NCBI RefSeq assembly: GCF_902829255.1
Contig: NZ_CADEPK010000009.1
Location: 27,945 to 91,944 of the forward strand
Direction: 5' to 3'
DNA from: Metabacillus niabensis
GTDB taxonomy: Bacteria > Bacillota > Bacilli > Bacillales > Bacillaceae
Length of the DNA stretch: 64,000 bases
Both the position numbers and the translations under genes were made by a program. Shown piece after piece: positions 1 to 12,447 of this stretch. Position 1 is the stretch's first letter; the number at the start of each line of letters is the position of its first letter. Under the pieces are notes generated by a model that worked only from the letters and a program-made list of their open reading frames with translations, ran no database searches and was not told the DNA's origin.

Positions 1-171
1 GTAATCAGTTGGATTTAGTTGGTAGATTTCACCGAGTTCTGTACTTCGCTCTTTGAATAAATCAGCAATATCCTCTATTACGACACCACTAGCTCCTGCC
101 TCATGTAAAATATTTGAAATGGGTTCAACCGCTTCTTGTGTTGTATGGATACTAAATTCTGACCACTTCAT
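1..171 (-). CDS. prmA: PrmA, ribosomal protein L11 methyltransferase (N-terminal part only)
   Basis: The first 57 codons of a minus-strand gene that runs off the left edge. The ATG at 169-171 follows a GGAGAG ribosome site about 8 bases upstream. The protein begins [18 protein letters not shown] and continues into the [12 protein letters not shown] stretch typical of the PrmA amino-terminal substrate-binding domain. PrmA trimethylates ribosomal protein L11 using S-adenosylmethionine; its catalytic domain lies outside the window. The gene starts 36 bases after dnaJ, the same neighbourhood as yqeT in B. subtilis, so it is probably the last heat-shock operon gene seen here. Confidence 0.85.
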   Translation of the reverse strand, partial: MKWSEFSIHTTQEAVEPISNILHEAGASGVVIEDIADLFKERSTELGEIYQLNPTDY

Positions 172-207
172 ATCTACCAACTCTCCAATCTTTATCTAAT
201 AATATTC

Positions 208-1329
208 TTATTCACCTTTAAAAGCTCGCTTTACTTTATCGAAAAAGCTTTCTTCATGTTCATCAGGCTTTGATCCGCTTATTTCAGCAAATTCACGCAA
301 TAAATCCTTTTGTTTCTCAGTTAGGTTTGTAGGTGTTAATACTCGTAAAATGACGTATTGATCACCCTGTCCATATCCCCGAACATTCGGAACACCTTTC
401 CCTGATAAGCGGAATTTCTTTCCAGTTTGTGTTCCAGCAGGCACTTTTAATTTAACTTTCCCATGTAATGTTGGAACTTCAATTTCATCACCTAATGCGG
501 CCTGTGCAAACGTTAATGGCATTTCACAGTAAATATCGTCACCATCTCTTTCAAAGAACTCATGCTCTTTTACATGGAAGACGACATATAAATCACCTGG
601 AGGTCCACCATTTACACCTGGTTCACCTTGTCCAGATACACGCAATTGTTGTCCATCGTCAACACCAGCAGGTATTTTCACTTGGATTTTTTTGCGTTTT
701 TTCACTTTACCGGTTCCACGACATGTTCCACATTTATGCTTAATGATTTTGCCTGTACCTTCACAGTGATGACAAACTCGTCGATTTACGATTCGTCCAA
801 AAGGAGTATTTTGTTCAACATTTAATTGACCACTTCCGCCACAATGTGAACAGGTTTCAGGTTTTGTGCCTTTTTGAGCACCTGATCCATGACATGTCTC
901 ACATGTTTCTTCCTTTGGTATTTCAATAGTCGTTTCTTTACCAAATACAGCCTCTTCAAAATTGAGAGTCATCGTATATTGTAAATCTGCACCTTGTCGT
1001 GGTGCATTTGGGTCACGTCGTCTTGTTCCACCGCCAAAGATTGAGCTGAATATATCTTCAAAGCCAAAACCATCTCCACCAAAGCCAGCACCGCCACCAA
1101 AGCCTTGATTTGGATCTGTATGACCAAATTGATCATAGTGGGCTTTCTTTTGGTCATCACTTAATGTTTCATAAGCTTCTTTAATTTCCTTAAATTTATC
1201 AGCAGCATCTGCTTCTTTATTTATATCAGGATGGTATTGTTTTGATAATTTACGATAAGCTTTTTTAATCTCATCTTTTGACGCGTTCTTACTTAACCCA
1301 AGTACCTCATAGTAATCACGCTTGCTCAT
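208..1329 (-). CDS. dnaJ: DnaJ, Hsp40 co-chaperone
   Basis: A 373-residue type I Hsp40 that delivers substrates to DnaK and stimulates its ATPase through the J domain. The HPD tripeptide is at residues 33-35. A Gly/Phe-rich linker covers about 70-105. Four zinc-binding repeats follow at roughly 143-210 ([32 protein letters not shown]), then the two C-terminal substrate-binding folds. Length and architecture are standard for Bacillus. It lies 170 bases downstream of dnaK, with an attenuator-like hairpin between the two. It should be under HrcA/CIRCE control through the upstream operon promoter. Confidence 0.98.
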   Translation of the reverse strand: MSKRDYYEVLGLSKNASKDEIKKAYRKLSKQYHPDINKEADAADKFKEIKEAYETLSDDQKKAHYDQFGHTDPNQGFGGGAGFGGDGFGFEDIFSSIFGGGTRRRDPNAPRQGADLQYTMTLNFEEAVFGKETTIEIPKEETCETCHGSGAQKGTKPETCSHCGGSGQLNVEQNTPFGRIVNRRVCHHCEGTGKIIKHKCGTCRGTGKVKKRKKIQVKIPAGVDDGQQLRVSGQGEPGVNGGPPGDLYVVFHVKEHEFFERDGDDIYCEMPLTFAQAALGDEIEVPTLHGKVKLKVPAGTQTGKKFRLSGKGVPNVRGYGQGDQYVILRVLTPTNLTEKQKDLLREFAEISGSKPDEHEESFFDKVKRAFKGE

Positions 1330-1445
1330 AATTTCTCACTCCCGATTTTCTCACATAAGGTAAATTGTATCACTCTCATTAGTCTATTAGCAACTAATTG
1401 TTGTTAGAGACCTCTATTTCTTCATCATTCCCTTGAAAAAATCAC

Positions 1446-1486
1446 ACCAAAAAAGTCAAAGCCAAGACAAGCCTGACTTTGACTTC
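1446..1486 (-). terminator. Intrinsic terminator between dnaK and dnaJ
   Basis: A perfect 9-bp stem (AAGTCAAAG at 1453-1461 with CTTTGACTT at 1477-1485) is followed on the minus strand by a run of six T. Lying just after the dnaK stop codon, it should reduce transcription of dnaJ and prmA relative to dnaK. Confidence 0.75.
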
Positions 1487-1499
1487 TTAACAAGAACAA

Positions 1500-3966
<2,467 letters not shown>

Positions 3967-4122
3967 AATTGTTCACCTCCTTAAAGGATTTGTTATATTT
4001 GGTGTTGCTTGCTAAAAACTGCAACGTTCTACGAAAAAGAGTCTTTATTCTCATTAAACAAAGATATCGTTTGTTTGGGATAGAATTTATCTATCCCATC
4101 TTTCCCATAATAACCAACGTTA

Positions 4123-5151
4123 TCAGCCATGATACAAATCAGTTAATGTTTTCGACAAATCATGTGCCATGTGATTTAACAAGCTTATAACTCGTGAATA
4201 TTCCATCCTTGTTGGTCCTAATACAGCTATCGTCCCTAATTGATTATCACCAAGCGAATAAGTTGCAGTAATTAAACTACAATTTTCCATTGCTATATTT
4301 TCATTTTCCTTGCCAATTTTAATCGATATTCCTGCTTTATTCGATTGTAAAAGGCCATATAGTTCTTTCTCTTGCTCAATCATTGTAAGCAAAGAACGAA
4401 TTCTATTGATATCTGAAAATTCTGGCTGGCTTAACATATTCGTTTTACCGCCAAAGTAAATTTTTTCACTTGGATTGACCTTTAGAGTACCAGCCATTAT
4501 TTTTAGCATCATATCATAATTTTTAATGTGATCCTTTAATACAGAGACAACTTCTTTATAAATCTTGTCTTGTAGTTCAACTAACGGTACCCCAGTTAGC
4601 CGTTCATTAAGAATATTGACCATTTTTTCGATATCTGAAGGATCAAGCGTTCCAGGAAAGCTAATAGTCCGATTTTCTACATGCCCTGTATTTGTTACAA
4701 TAATCGCTACTGCTGTGTCGTTATTAATTGGCACAATTTGAATTCTCTTCAAACGATTTTCTTTCACTTTTGGTCCAAGAACGATCGAAGTATAATTCGT
4801 TAATTCCGATAGGATTTGAGCGGATTTCTGAACAACTTTTTCAAGTTCAAATATTTTTTCGGCATAAATTGATTTTATTTGGTTTACTTCTGTTTTTGTC
4901 AGCCGTTGCGGTGACAACAGATGATCAACATAATAACGATAGCCCTTTTCCGAAGGGACACGCCCTGAAGAACTATGTGTTTTCTCTATAAATCCCAAAT
5001 CTTCTAAATCAGCCATATCGTTTCTAATTGTAGCCGAACTAAAAGTAATTTCATTTTTTTTCGCTAATGTTCTCGAACCAACAGGCTGAGCTGAGTGAAT
5101 AAAATCATCAATAATTACTTGTAGAATCAACAATTGGCGATCTGTAAGCAA
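4123..5151 (-). CDS. hrcA: HrcA, heat-inducible transcription repressor
   Basis: A 342-residue repressor that binds CIRCE operators and needs GroEL for activity, so it is titrated away during heat stress. The N-terminal winged helix includes [18 protein letters not shown] and the GSRTLAKK and [18 protein letters not shown] recognition segments (residues about 20-55). The GAF-like dimerisation core follows. It is the first gene of the operon, and a perfect CIRCE copy sits 15 bases upstream of its start codon, so the operon is autoregulated. Confidence 0.98.
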   Translation of the reverse strand: MLTDRQLLILQVIIDDFIHSAQPVGSRTLAKKNEITFSSATIRNDMADLEDLGFIEKTHSSSGRVPSEKGYRYYVDHLLSPQRLTKTEVNQIKSIYAEKIFELEKVVQKSAQILSELTNYTSIVLGPKVKENRLKRIQIVPINNDTAVAIIVTNTGHVENRTISFPGTLDPSDIEKMVNILNERLTGVPLVELQDKIYKEVVSVLKDHIKNYDMMLKIMAGTLKVNPSEKIYFGGKTNMLSQPEFSDINRIRSLLTMIEQEKELYGLLQSNKAGISIKIGKENENIAMENCSLITATYSLGDNQLGTIAVLGPTRMEYSRVISLLNHMAHDLSKTLTDLYHG

Positions 5152-5166
5152 CTATCATCACCTCTG

Positions 5167-5193
5167 TTAGCACTCTATGTGTGCGAGTGCTAA
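5167..5193. promoter_or_regulatory. CIRCE operator of the hrcA operon
   Basis: Perfect inverted repeat TTAGCACTC - 9 bases - GAGTGCTAA, matching the full CIRCE consensus in both arms. It lies in the hrcA leader, directly before the ribosome site. HrcA bound here would block the hrcA-grpE-dnaK-dnaJ-prmA transcript. Confidence 0.97.
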
Positions 5194-5360
5194 ATATATA
5201 TAAAAAGTTATCAAAACCTAAATAAATTGTCAATTATTAAATCGTTTCATCCTTAAGAAAGGTTATTTGGAATATTTTTCGAGAATTTTTAGCATAAATA
5301 CCACATCAACATCGTAACAAGATTATTTCACTATGTCTAACAAGCTTATAAAAAACGCCA

Positions 5361-6500
5361 TTAAGATAGTGACAAAAATTCTTGAAAAACCTCATTCCCT
5401 AAAAGCTTTCCATTATGTGTAAGCTTAACTGCATTTTCGCTGTTTGAGATTAACCCTTGTTTCTCCAACTTCATCATTTGTTCACCAAAAATGTCTTCTA
5501 TTTTAGTGCCATACTTTTTATAAAAAATCGCTTTATCGACACCTGCAATTTTTCTTAGACCAAGAAACATTTCTTCTTCTATTTTTTCCTCTAAAGTTAC
5601 CTTATGCATACTTTGATAAGCTTGGCCGCTTTGCTTTATTTGTTCAATATATTTTTTTATTGGACCAATATTTGATGTGCGATTTCCATCAATATATCCA
5701 TGAGCTCCTGCACCAAAGCCATAATAATGCTCATTATTCCAATAGGTAAGATTATGATGGCTTTCAAAGCCTGGTTTTGCGTAATTGCTTATTTCATATT
5801 GCTTGTACCCGTGCTTATCCATTTCTTCCATTGAAATTTCATACATTTGCGCTTCTTGCTCTTGTGGTGGTAATGATAATTTTCCCTTTTGCATTAAATT
5901 ATAAAACACCGTTTTTGGTTCTACTATTAATGAATAAGCCGAGAAATGCTTCATATTTAATGTGAAGGCTGTTTCTAGTGAAGACTTAAAGTCAGCTATT
6001 GATTGTCCTGGCAAGCCATACATTAAGTCAATACTCATATTATCAAAGCCAATTTTTTCTGCAGCATCTATCGTTCGAAAAACATCTTCTTTACGATGAA
6101 CCCGACCAATTCGCTGTAATAACTCATCATTAAAGCTTTGAACCCCGATACTCAACCGATTAACTCCAGCATTTTTTAGAACCTTTAGTTTATCAAAGGT
6201 CAATTCACCTGGATTAGCTTCAACCGCAAATTCAATCAGTTGATTTGACATAATTAATTCTTGATGAATCCCTTCTAATAAGCGATCCAATTGCTTTGTT
6301 GTTAACGCAGTAGGAGTTCCACCACCGATAAAAATTGTTTTTAAAGGTTCTCTCGAATGATGCTTTGCAGCATGCATTTCTTTTATAACCATTTCAATAT
6401 ATTCATCTACTGGTTGTTGTTTAAAAAACACTTTATTAAAGTCACAATAGTGACATATATGATGACAAAACGGGATATGGATGTATGCTGATTCTATCAT
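5361..6500 (-). CDS. hemW: HemW, radical-SAM haem chaperone-like protein
   Basis: A 379-residue radical-SAM protein with the 4Fe-4S motif C12-xxx-C16-xx-C19 in PFCHHICHYCDF and the GGGTPTAL segment that helps bind S-adenosylmethionine. The C-terminal HemN-like domain holds the YEISNYAKPG and HNLTYW motifs. It was long annotated as oxygen-independent coproporphyrinogen oxidase. The extra Cys after CxxxCxxC found in true HemN is absent, so a role in haem delivery fits better. The position between hrcA and lepA matches B. subtilis. The roughly 200 bases up to hrcA contain the CIRCE-linked promoter region of the neighbour. Confidence 0.93.
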   Translation of the reverse strand: MIESAYIHIPFCHHICHYCDFNKVFFKQQPVDEYIEMVIKEMHAAKHHSREPLKTIFIGGGTPTALTTKQLDRLLEGIHQELIMSNQLIEFAVEANPGELTFDKLKVLKNAGVNRLSIGVQSFNDELLQRIGRVHRKEDVFRTIDAAEKIGFDNMSIDLMYGLPGQSIADFKSSLETAFTLNMKHFSAYSLIVEPKTVFYNLMQKGKLSLPPQEQEAQMYEISMEEMDKHGYKQYEISNYAKPGFESHHNLTYWNNEHYYGFGAGAHGYIDGNRTSNIGPIKKYIEQIKQSGQAYQSMHKVTLEEKIEEEMFLGLRKIAGVDKAIFYKKYGTKIEDIFGEQMMKLEKQGLISNSENAVKLTHNGKLLGNEVFQEFLSLS

Positions 6501-6595
6501 TTATTTTCACCCTCTAATTAAGATGCCGCAGTTATCAGCTGCGGCATTGGTTCCATTCTATTAATAATTAGGACAAGCCTAACTTTCAAGCTTTT

Positions 6596-8419
6596 TTAGC
6601 TTTCGTCCATTCGAAGTACGGCCATAAACGCCTCTTGAGGTACTTCAACCGAACCAACTTGCTTCATCCGTTTTTTCCCTTCTTTTTGTTTTTCTAACAA
6701 TTTACGTTTACGAGATATATCTCCACCATAACATTTCGCAAGGACGTTTTTACGCATTGCTTTTATTGTCGATCTCGCAACAATTTTTTGACCGATTGCT
6801 GCTTGAATAGGGACTTCGAATTGTTGACGCGGAATTAATTCCTTTAATTTCTCAACGATATTCTTCCCTCGGTCATAAGCAGAATCACGGTGAACGATAA
6901 ACGATAGTGCGTCAATTTTTTCACCATTTAATAATATATCCATTTTCACTAATGAAGAAGCTTTGTATCCAATAAGTTCATAATCAAATGATGCATAGCC
7001 TTTTGTATTTGACTTTAATTGATCAAAGAAGTCATAAACAATTTCAGAAAGCGGGATTTCATAATTAATGCTTACCCGTGTTTCATCTAAATATTGCATA
7101 TCAATAAAAATACCACGTTTTTTCTGACAAAGCTCCATTACTGCTCCAACATAATCGTTTGGTACCATAATTGAGGCCTTTACGTAAGGTTCTTCAATAT
7201 GGTCTATCTTTTGTGGATCAGGCATATTAGAAGGATTATCAACCTTTAATGTTTCCCCATCTGTTAAGTGAACGTCATAAATAACACTCGGAGCAGTTGT
7301 AATTAGGTCAATTTTAAATTCACGCTCAATTCGCTCTTGTATTATTTCCATGTGAAGTAAACCTAAAAAGCCACATCTGAAACCAAAGCCAAGCGCCTGC
7401 GATGTTTCTGGTTCAAATTGAAGTGATGAATCATTTAATTCAAGCTTCTCTAATGCTTCTCGTAAATCATTGTATTTTGCTGTATCGATTGGGTATAATC
7501 CACAGAAAACCATTGGATTTAGCTTTCTGTAGCCTGGAAGTGGTTCTGTCGCGCCATTTTTTGCGTCTGTAATCGTATCACCGACTCGAGTATCACCGAC
7601 ATTTTTAATAGCCGCTGTTAAAAATCCAACATCTCCAACATTAAGTTCCTTTAATTGAACCGGTTTTGGATTAAATACACCTACTTCAGTTACCTCAAAC
7701 TCTTTCCCAGTGGCCATCATTTTTATTTTCTGACCAACTTTAACAGAACCTTCCATAACTCGAATATATGCAACGACTCCTCGATAAGCATCATATAATG
7801 AGTCAAAAATAAGCGCTTTTAAAGGCCCTTCTGGATCTCCTTCAGGTGCTGGTACTTTTTCAACTATTTGCTCTAGTATTTCTTCAATACCAATCCCTGC
7901 TTTCGCTGACGCCAACACAGCTTCTGAAGCATCTAATCCAATTACTTCTTCCACTTCATTACGAACACGTTCCGGATCAGCACTAGGCAAATCGATTTTG
8001 TTAATGACAGGTAGAATTTCTAAATCGTTATCAAGAGCTAAATACACGTTTGCTAACGTTTGTGCTTCAATCCCTTGTGCAGCATCAACAACTAAGACAG
8101 CCCCCTCACATGCAGCAAGACTTCGTGAAACTTCATAAGTGAAATCGACGTGTCCTGGTGTATCGATTAAGTGAAACGTATAGTCCTCGCCATCTTTTGC
8201 TCTATATTTTAATTGAACTGCATTTAGCTTTATTGTAATTCCTCGTTCTCTCTCTAAATCCATTGAATCTAGTAATTGATTTTTCATTTCTCGTTGTGTT
8301 AAAGCTGATGTCTTTTCTAAAATACGATCAGCTAATGTTGATTTACCGTGATCAATATGAGCAATAATCGAGAAATTTCGGATTTTCGATTGCCTTTTTA
8401 GTTTTTCTTCTCTATTCAT
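6596..8419 (-). CDS. lepA: LepA (EF-4), ribosome-associated GTPase
   Basis: A translational GTPase related to EF-G that acts on elongating or assembling ribosomes. G1 is AHIDHGKST at residues 20-28, followed by the RGITIK switch I segment, DTPGHVDF, and NKIDLPSA. The EF-G-like domains and the LepA-specific C-terminal domain follow ([18 protein letters not shown], ending [11 protein letters not shown]). An upstream in-frame ATG at 8521 would add 34 residues not found in the family. I chose the ATG at 8417-8419 because it has an AGGAG site 10-11 bases ahead and gives 607 residues, close to other Bacillus LepA proteins. Confidence 0.96.
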   Translation of the reverse strand: MNREEKLKRQSKIRNFSIIAHIDHGKSTLADRILEKTSALTQREMKNQLLDSMDLERERGITIKLNAVQLKYRAKDGEDYTFHLIDTPGHVDFTYEVSRSLAACEGAVLVVDAAQGIEAQTLANVYLALDNDLEILPVINKIDLPSADPERVRNEVEEVIGLDASEAVLASAKAGIGIEEILEQIVEKVPAPEGDPEGPLKALIFDSLYDAYRGVVAYIRVMEGSVKVGQKIKMMATGKEFEVTEVGVFNPKPVQLKELNVGDVGFLTAAIKNVGDTRVGDTITDAKNGATEPLPGYRKLNPMVFCGLYPIDTAKYNDLREALEKLELNDSSLQFEPETSQALGFGFRCGFLGLLHMEIIQERIEREFKIDLITTAPSVIYDVHLTDGETLKVDNPSNMPDPQKIDHIEEPYVKASIMVPNDYVGAVMELCQKKRGIFIDMQYLDETRVSINYEIPLSEIVYDFFDQLKSNTKGYASFDYELIGYKASSLVKMDILLNGEKIDALSFIVHRDSAYDRGKNIVEKLKELIPRQQFEVPIQAAIGQKIVARSTIKAMRKNVLAKCYGGDISRKRKLLEKQKEGKKRMKQVGSVEVPQEAFMAVLRMDES

Positions 8420-8806
8420 ATCTATTTTCACTCCTACATAGCTTACAAGTACACTATTCTTCATTATATCAATTGCCTTTTCAACATTCAATGAATAAAG
8501 TAAGTGTTCAACTCTAGCCATTTAGTTTATTTAGGCTGTTCTTGTAAAATTTGTTGCTTTTAATTGTAGTCGCTATAGTTGAAACTAATTGTGTACTCCC
8601 ACTTCCGAGGAGCGTAGGAGGGTTACCGAGAATTATGCAGCGTGTATACGCGAATGTAGTCTCAGCTCGTACTTAAAAAGTGTGTATCTGAAGGAGGAGA
8701 TAAATCTTCCAGTACAGCCTACTGTTTACAAAAGCTGCCAAAATAAAAAACAGAAAGAAATAAGATACTCTTTTTTAAAAAGAAGAACCTTACCCTTCTG
8801 CTATTG
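8420..8806. other. Unexplained intergenic stretch between yqxA and lepA
   Basis: 387 bases that include the lepA leader. No convincing gene: the plus-strand open frame of 73 codons at 8589-8810 has no ribosome site and no recognisable product. The segment near 8585-8700 is richer in G and C than its surroundings and contains a small GCGTGTATACGC-type hairpin (about 8642-8653). Its origin is unknown to me. Confidence 0.4.
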
Positions 8807-9148
8807 TTAATTTCGATTAAGTAAAGTTGCTATTGATTCAAGAAGTGATGATACACCATTGCTTACAAGTGTTGCGAATTGTTTTCCGATTTGAGAGAAG
8901 AAATTAAATGCCTCTATTTGTTCTAATTGCTCTTGTTTCTCCTGAAGATCTTGGCTAGTAACGTTATTTCCAAGAATTGATGCTTGAACATCTCCTGTTT
9001 CATTTTCAACTTGGAAAGCACTTTGAAGGTCAGGATCTTGGTAACCCTTCATTTTAATTATCCCTTGATTAGCTTGTTGCATCCCTATTAATACACCAAA
9101 AAGGAGGATTGTGCATAGAACAAAGCATTTCAACATAAATTTCATCAT
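8807..9148 (-). CDS. yqxA: YqxA family protein
   Basis: A 113-residue protein with an N-terminal membrane anchor or uncleaved signal (about residues 5-23, MLKCFVLCTILLFGVLIGM). The extracytoplasmic part is rich in Gln and Glu, and a C-terminal amphipathic segment (FATLVSNGVSSLLESIATLL) closes it. It is the expected neighbour of spoIIP in Bacillus, 26 bases downstream of it, and is probably co-transcribed in the mother cell. The function is not established; a sporulation-linked envelope role is inference from context. Confidence 0.8.
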   Translation of the reverse strand: MMKFMLKCFVLCTILLFGVLIGMQQANQGIIKMKGYQDPDLQSAFQVENETGDVQASILGNNVTSQDLQEKQEQLEQIEAFNFFSQIGKQFATLVSNGVSSLLESIATLLNRN

Positions 9149-9174
9149 CTTTCTTCCCTCACATTGTTTTGCAA

Positions 9175-10371
9175 TTATTCTGCAGTTCCAGTCCCATTTA
9201 CTTTTTCAGCCTGCCAATAGTATTCACTGAAAACATCTGCCACCGCAGCTACTGTATTTTTTAATTCTTCCAAATTATTATCTACTCCACCAAATTCAAT
9301 AAGCATAGCATTCCCAGAAAGGTCTTGGTTATATACTCCGTTATTTCCTTTTCCACCTTGCTTAAATATCCCTCGGCTTAGTCCTGGATATTTTTTTTGT
9401 AATAATTCATGTAGTTCATTTGCAACCTTTTCATTTTTTTCCGCTGATGGATTATCCCTTCCAACGACAAATGCTAATTTTGCGTAAGATTTATTATTTA
9501 TTGAAATCGTTGTAACGCCTTTTCTTTGAGCGTCACGATGAATATCAATTAAATAATTCAATTCACGATTATTAGCCATTGCACTTTCAACAATTGGTCG
9601 TGATGCTGCATACGATTTTGCATAATTCCAGCCTTTTTGCTTTAAATTCGCTTGAATATCCGTCGAATCCACTTGCGCTCCAATTCCTTTCTCTTCAAGC
9701 GCTTTACCAAGTAACTCACTTACGATAGTAACATTCGCTTTCGAATGAATTGCCCGATCCGGATCTGTTTCCCCCTCAAGTAAAGGTAAATATGATTCTG
9801 TATTATGCGTATTATATATATAGACAACTTTTTTATCTCCAGTTGTAAGACTTGGAGGTGTTTTCGGCTCATCATCTTCTGCATTAACTACTTCATTTTT
9901 ATCAATCGACGCCTCTCTTTCTTGCTCTAATACCTCAGTTGGTGGCGGTGATTCATATGGCATATTCGTATAGTTTGTCCCATCACCAGCAACAACAATT
10001 TCACTATCATATAAAGAAAATCCTGGTAATTCCCTACCTAATAGACTGCGCGGATCGTCAGGATTAATGCTAGTGGCTACTTTAAACATGATTGTAGACA
10101 ACTTTATTGGCTCCGTCTTTTCCGGTGGTAATGCAGATACAAAATATCGGTTCTCAGCTCCTAATAGTTGTAAAAATGCTTCACTATCAATAGTCTTTGT
10201 TAAATCATTGATCGAAGAAGAGGTCAAACGATATTCAGGTTTAAGGGATGTTAAAAAGCCCGAAAGTAAAAAGATCACTAACAGGGTGATGAAGCTTAAT
10301 ACAATTCCTTTTTTAATACTTGTCCCATCCACTGCAACAATCATATTCCGTCTAGTTCGCGAACGCTTCAT
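9175..10371 (-). CDS. spoIIP: SpoIIP, sporulation peptidoglycan amidase/endopeptidase
   Basis: A 398-residue membrane-anchored hydrolase that works with SpoIID and SpoIIM to thin septal peptidoglycan and drive engulfment. A basic cytoplasmic tail precedes one transmembrane segment at about residues 23-43 (GIVLSFITLLVIFLLSG), then a low-complexity linker (about 130-165). The catalytic domain follows, with candidate zinc ligands in YIYNTHNTESYLP and YLIDIHRDAQRK and the LIEFGGVDN motif near the end. It is the likely first gene of a spoIIP-yqxA operon and sits between gpr and yqxA as in B. subtilis. Confidence 0.96.
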   Translation of the reverse strand: MKRSRTRRNMIVAVDGTSIKKGIVLSFITLLVIFLLSGFLTSLKPEYRLTSSSINDLTKTIDSEAFLQLLGAENRYFVSALPPEKTEPIKLSTIMFKVATSINPDDPRSLLGRELPGFSLYDSEIVVAGDGTNYTNMPYESPPPTEVLEQEREASIDKNEVVNAEDDEPKTPPSLTTGDKKVVYIYNTHNTESYLPLLEGETDPDRAIHSKANVTIVSELLGKALEEKGIGAQVDSTDIQANLKQKGWNYAKSYAASRPIVESAMANNRELNYLIDIHRDAQRKGVTTISINNKSYAKLAFVVGRDNPSAEKNEKVANELHELLQKKYPGLSRGIFKQGGKGNNGVYNQDLSGNAMLIEFGGVDNNLEELKNTVAAVADVFSEYYWQAEKVNGTGTAE

Positions 10372-10539
10372 TCACTGTTAACCTCCTTATGCTTGTCTAT
10401 TAATTTCTATGAACAAACATAAGGAGATAGAACTCTATCACTATTTTTTCTCTGTAATTTCTCTATCATTTTAAATTTGATAGACTTTCTACTTTTAACA
10501 TTTTTGACTCTGTTTTGTTGTTTCTTTCAAACATTTTAA

Positions 10540-10640
10540 CCATTCGCTTTCGAGCGTCGGTCCGAGAACCTTCTTGTTTTTACCCACTTGTGGGGACACC
10601 CTTTGACACGCTACTCTAAGCAGGATTCTCATGTATCGGT
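10540..10640. repeat. Intergenic repeat, copy 1 (related to 28555-28665)
   Basis: Within the 336-base gap between gpr and spoIIP lies a segment whose core (10598-10633) matches 28610-28645 at 31 of 36 positions (ACCCTTT...CTCTAAGCAG...CTCATG). The copy also has a CCCACTTGTGGG hairpin at about 10583-10594. It codes for nothing obvious. It may be a remnant of a mobile-element end or of a structured RNA; I do not recognise the family. Confidence 0.6.
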
Positions 10641-10707
10641 TCAACAACAAAGTGTTTATAAATCAACCAAATTCTTTAATATAGCCAACATGTAGAAGCT
10701 TTAAAAT

Positions 10708-11829
10708 TTAATGAGTATATGAACCTGCATTTCCTTGATCAACTTGTTGATGAAGTGCAGTATTCAGCCCACTTGCAATTACATTTGCCATGTCATCAAT
10801 AAAGATATCTACTTCCTTAGGTGTCACCATTAAATTATGTCCTAATGGTGCTAAAACTTCGTGAATAAGTTTTCGCTTTTCATCTTCCTCAAGACCTCCA
10901 ACAATTCCTAAAAATTGTTTTCGATGTTCATCACTAGGTATATCTTCGTCTGTTAGCACTCTTTTTTCTCCAAACGTCATCCCTGCTGGTGTTAGCGAGC
11001 GGGAAGGCTTATCCCCTTCTCTTAGTTCTCTGCCAAAATGCTTTAAAATGAAATCAATCGTATCACTTGTTATCGAAACAGCATCAACAACAGTTGGAAT
11101 ACCAATTGCTATTACAGGAATACCAAAAGTTTCTTTACTTAATGCCTTTCTTTTGTTTCCAACCCCCGAACCAGGGTGAATGCCAGTATCAGAAATTTGA
11201 ATTGTCGTATTTACACGTTCAATTGATCGTGACGCTAGAGCATCAATTGCAATAACAAAATCCGGTTTTGATTGCTCGATTACACCTGAGATAATATCAC
11301 TTGTTTCAATACCTGTTAGCCCCATAACTCCTGGAGCAATTGCACTAACAGGACGAAATCCTTCTTGAACATTTTCAGGTTGAAGTTTAAATAAATGTCT
11401 CGTTATTAATAAATTTTCAACTGCAAGAGGTCCTAGTGCATCCGGAGTCACATTCCAGTTTCCTAAGCCTACAACTAAACAGCTCGCATCTTTTTTTATA
11501 TTTAGCTCATCTAAAAATTTACTAAATTGCTTCGCAAAAATTTCTATTACTTTTTCTTGAAGCTCACTATCCTTTTGACGAATCCCCTGAACTTCAAGGG
11601 TTAAGTATTTTCCTGGTTTTTTTCCAATAATCTTTGCACCTTCATCTTCAATCTCCATTGATGAAAGCTTAACTCCTTCTTCTTCCCATTCCTTCATTAT
11701 GACTCCCGCTATATTACTAGTGTCATCAGGAGTAACTGTTGGTGTCGTATTTTCCAAAGCCATCGCCCTAGCTTCTACTGCTAAATCTGTACGAACCGAA
11801 TAATTGCTTAAGTCTAAAGATTTTCCCAT
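10708..11829 (-). CDS. gpr: Gpr, germination protease
   Basis: A spore protease (family A25) that degrades small acid-soluble proteins at germination. The 373-residue form starts at the ATG at 11827-11829, 7 bases after a GGAGG site. An upstream in-frame ATG would add 14 residues unlike the family. The N-terminal [13 protein letters not shown] segment resembles the propeptide processing region. Conserved parts include [31 protein letters not shown] and [15 protein letters not shown]. It is expressed in the forespore, and a sigma-G/F-like promoter lies just upstream. Confidence 0.96.
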   Translation of the reverse strand: MGKSLDLSNYSVRTDLAVEARAMALENTTPTVTPDDTSNIAGVIMKEWEEEGVKLSSMEIEDEGAKIIGKKPGKYLTLEVQGIRQKDSELQEKVIEIFAKQFSKFLDELNIKKDASCLVVGLGNWNVTPDALGPLAVENLLITRHLFKLQPENVQEGFRPVSAIAPGVMGLTGIETSDIISGVIEQSKPDFVIAIDALASRSIERVNTTIQISDTGIHPGSGVGNKRKALSKETFGIPVIAIGIPTVVDAVSITSDTIDFILKHFGRELREGDKPSRSLTPAGMTFGEKRVLTDEDIPSDEHRKQFLGIVGGLEEDEKRKLIHEVLAPLGHNLMVTPKEVDIFIDDMANVIASGLNTALHQQVDQGNAGSYTH

Positions 11830-11856
11830 TTTCATCCCTCCGATGTTATTCCTGTT

Positions 11857-11886
11857 AAGTATGGTTACCATTTCTAGAAGGAATCA
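11857..11886 (-). promoter_or_regulatory. Candidate forespore (sigma-G/sigma-F) promoter of gpr
   Basis: On the minus strand TGATTC, 17 bases, then CATACTT resembles the sigma-G consensus (TGAATA and CATACTA), about 28 bases upstream of the gpr start codon. The -10 is a 6 of 7 match and the -35 is weaker. Confidence 0.5.
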
Positions 11887-11979
11887 TGCTTAGAAGGGGC
11901 AGATGAATTGATTTTCTTCATTTTTTTTCAAAATTAATCAAATAAAAAAGGTTTCAATGGATTTTCCTTTACATTAGTA

Positions 11980-12008
11980 TTGCAATATCAGTGGTCGTTT
12001 GATAGAAT
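11980..12008 (+). promoter_or_regulatory. Candidate sigma-A promoter of rpsT
   Basis: TTGCAA, 17 bases, TAGAAT, 68 bases before the rpsT start codon. The leader then holds a small hairpin TCGAG/CTCGA (about 12032-12051) just before the ribosome site. Confidence 0.55.
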
Positions 12009-12075
12009 ATCTTTTGTTCATGTAAAGAAATGTCGAGGATAAATAGTCTCGATTTATTTCTTAGGAGGTGAAAGT

Positions 12076-12333
12076 ATGCCAAATATTAAATCTGCAATTA
12101 AACGCGTAAAAACTAGCAATGATCGTAATGCTCATAACTCTGCAATCAAATCTGCTATGCGTTCTGCTATTAAAAAAGTAGATGCTTTAGCTGTATCTAA
12201 CGATGTTGAGAATGCGAAAGCGGCACTTGTTGAGGCGAATAAACGAATTGATAAAGCTGCACAAAGTGGTTTAGTTCATAAAAACACTGCTGCTCGTTAC
12301 AAATCTCGTTTAGCTAAAAAAGTTAACGGATAA
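12076..12333 (+). CDS. rpsT: Ribosomal protein S20
   Basis: An 85-residue, Lys/Arg/Ala-rich helical protein of the 30S subunit that binds 16S rRNA. It begins [21 protein letters not shown] and ends SRLAKKVNG, the standard S20 pattern, and is preceded by an AGGAGGTG ribosome site. It is the only plus-strand gene in this part of the block and has its own promoter and terminator. It is convergent with holA and divergent from gpr. Confidence 0.98.
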   Translation: MPNIKSAIKRVKTSNDRNAHNSAIKSAMRSAIKKVDALAVSNDVENAKAALVEANKRIDKAAQSGLVHKNTAARYKSRLAKKVNG

Positions 12334-12416
12334 TCTGCATATAATGAAGGAAGCTTGATTTCTTTTGCTTATCAAAGGATAGCAATACTAGAATGAAACT
12401 TTTCTTATCATTAAAA

Positions 12417-12447
12417 AGAAACGATCCCATATTAGGATCGTTTTTTT
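12417..12447. terminator. Bidirectional terminator between rpsT and holA
   Basis: Perfect 9-bp stem AAACGATCC (12419-12427) / GGATCGTTT (12435-12443) with a 7-base loop and T runs on both strands, so it can end rpsT and holA. Confidence 0.9.

Noticed and set aside
5361..6500. Coproporphyrinogen oxidase (HemN) for the gene upstream of hrcA
   Set aside because: Only CxxxCxxC is present, without the further Cys of true HemN; HemW fits better.
8589..8810. 73-codon plus-strand open frame upstream of lepA
   Set aside because: No ribosome site, odd Cys/Arg-rich translation, no family resemblance; it overlaps the end of yqxA.
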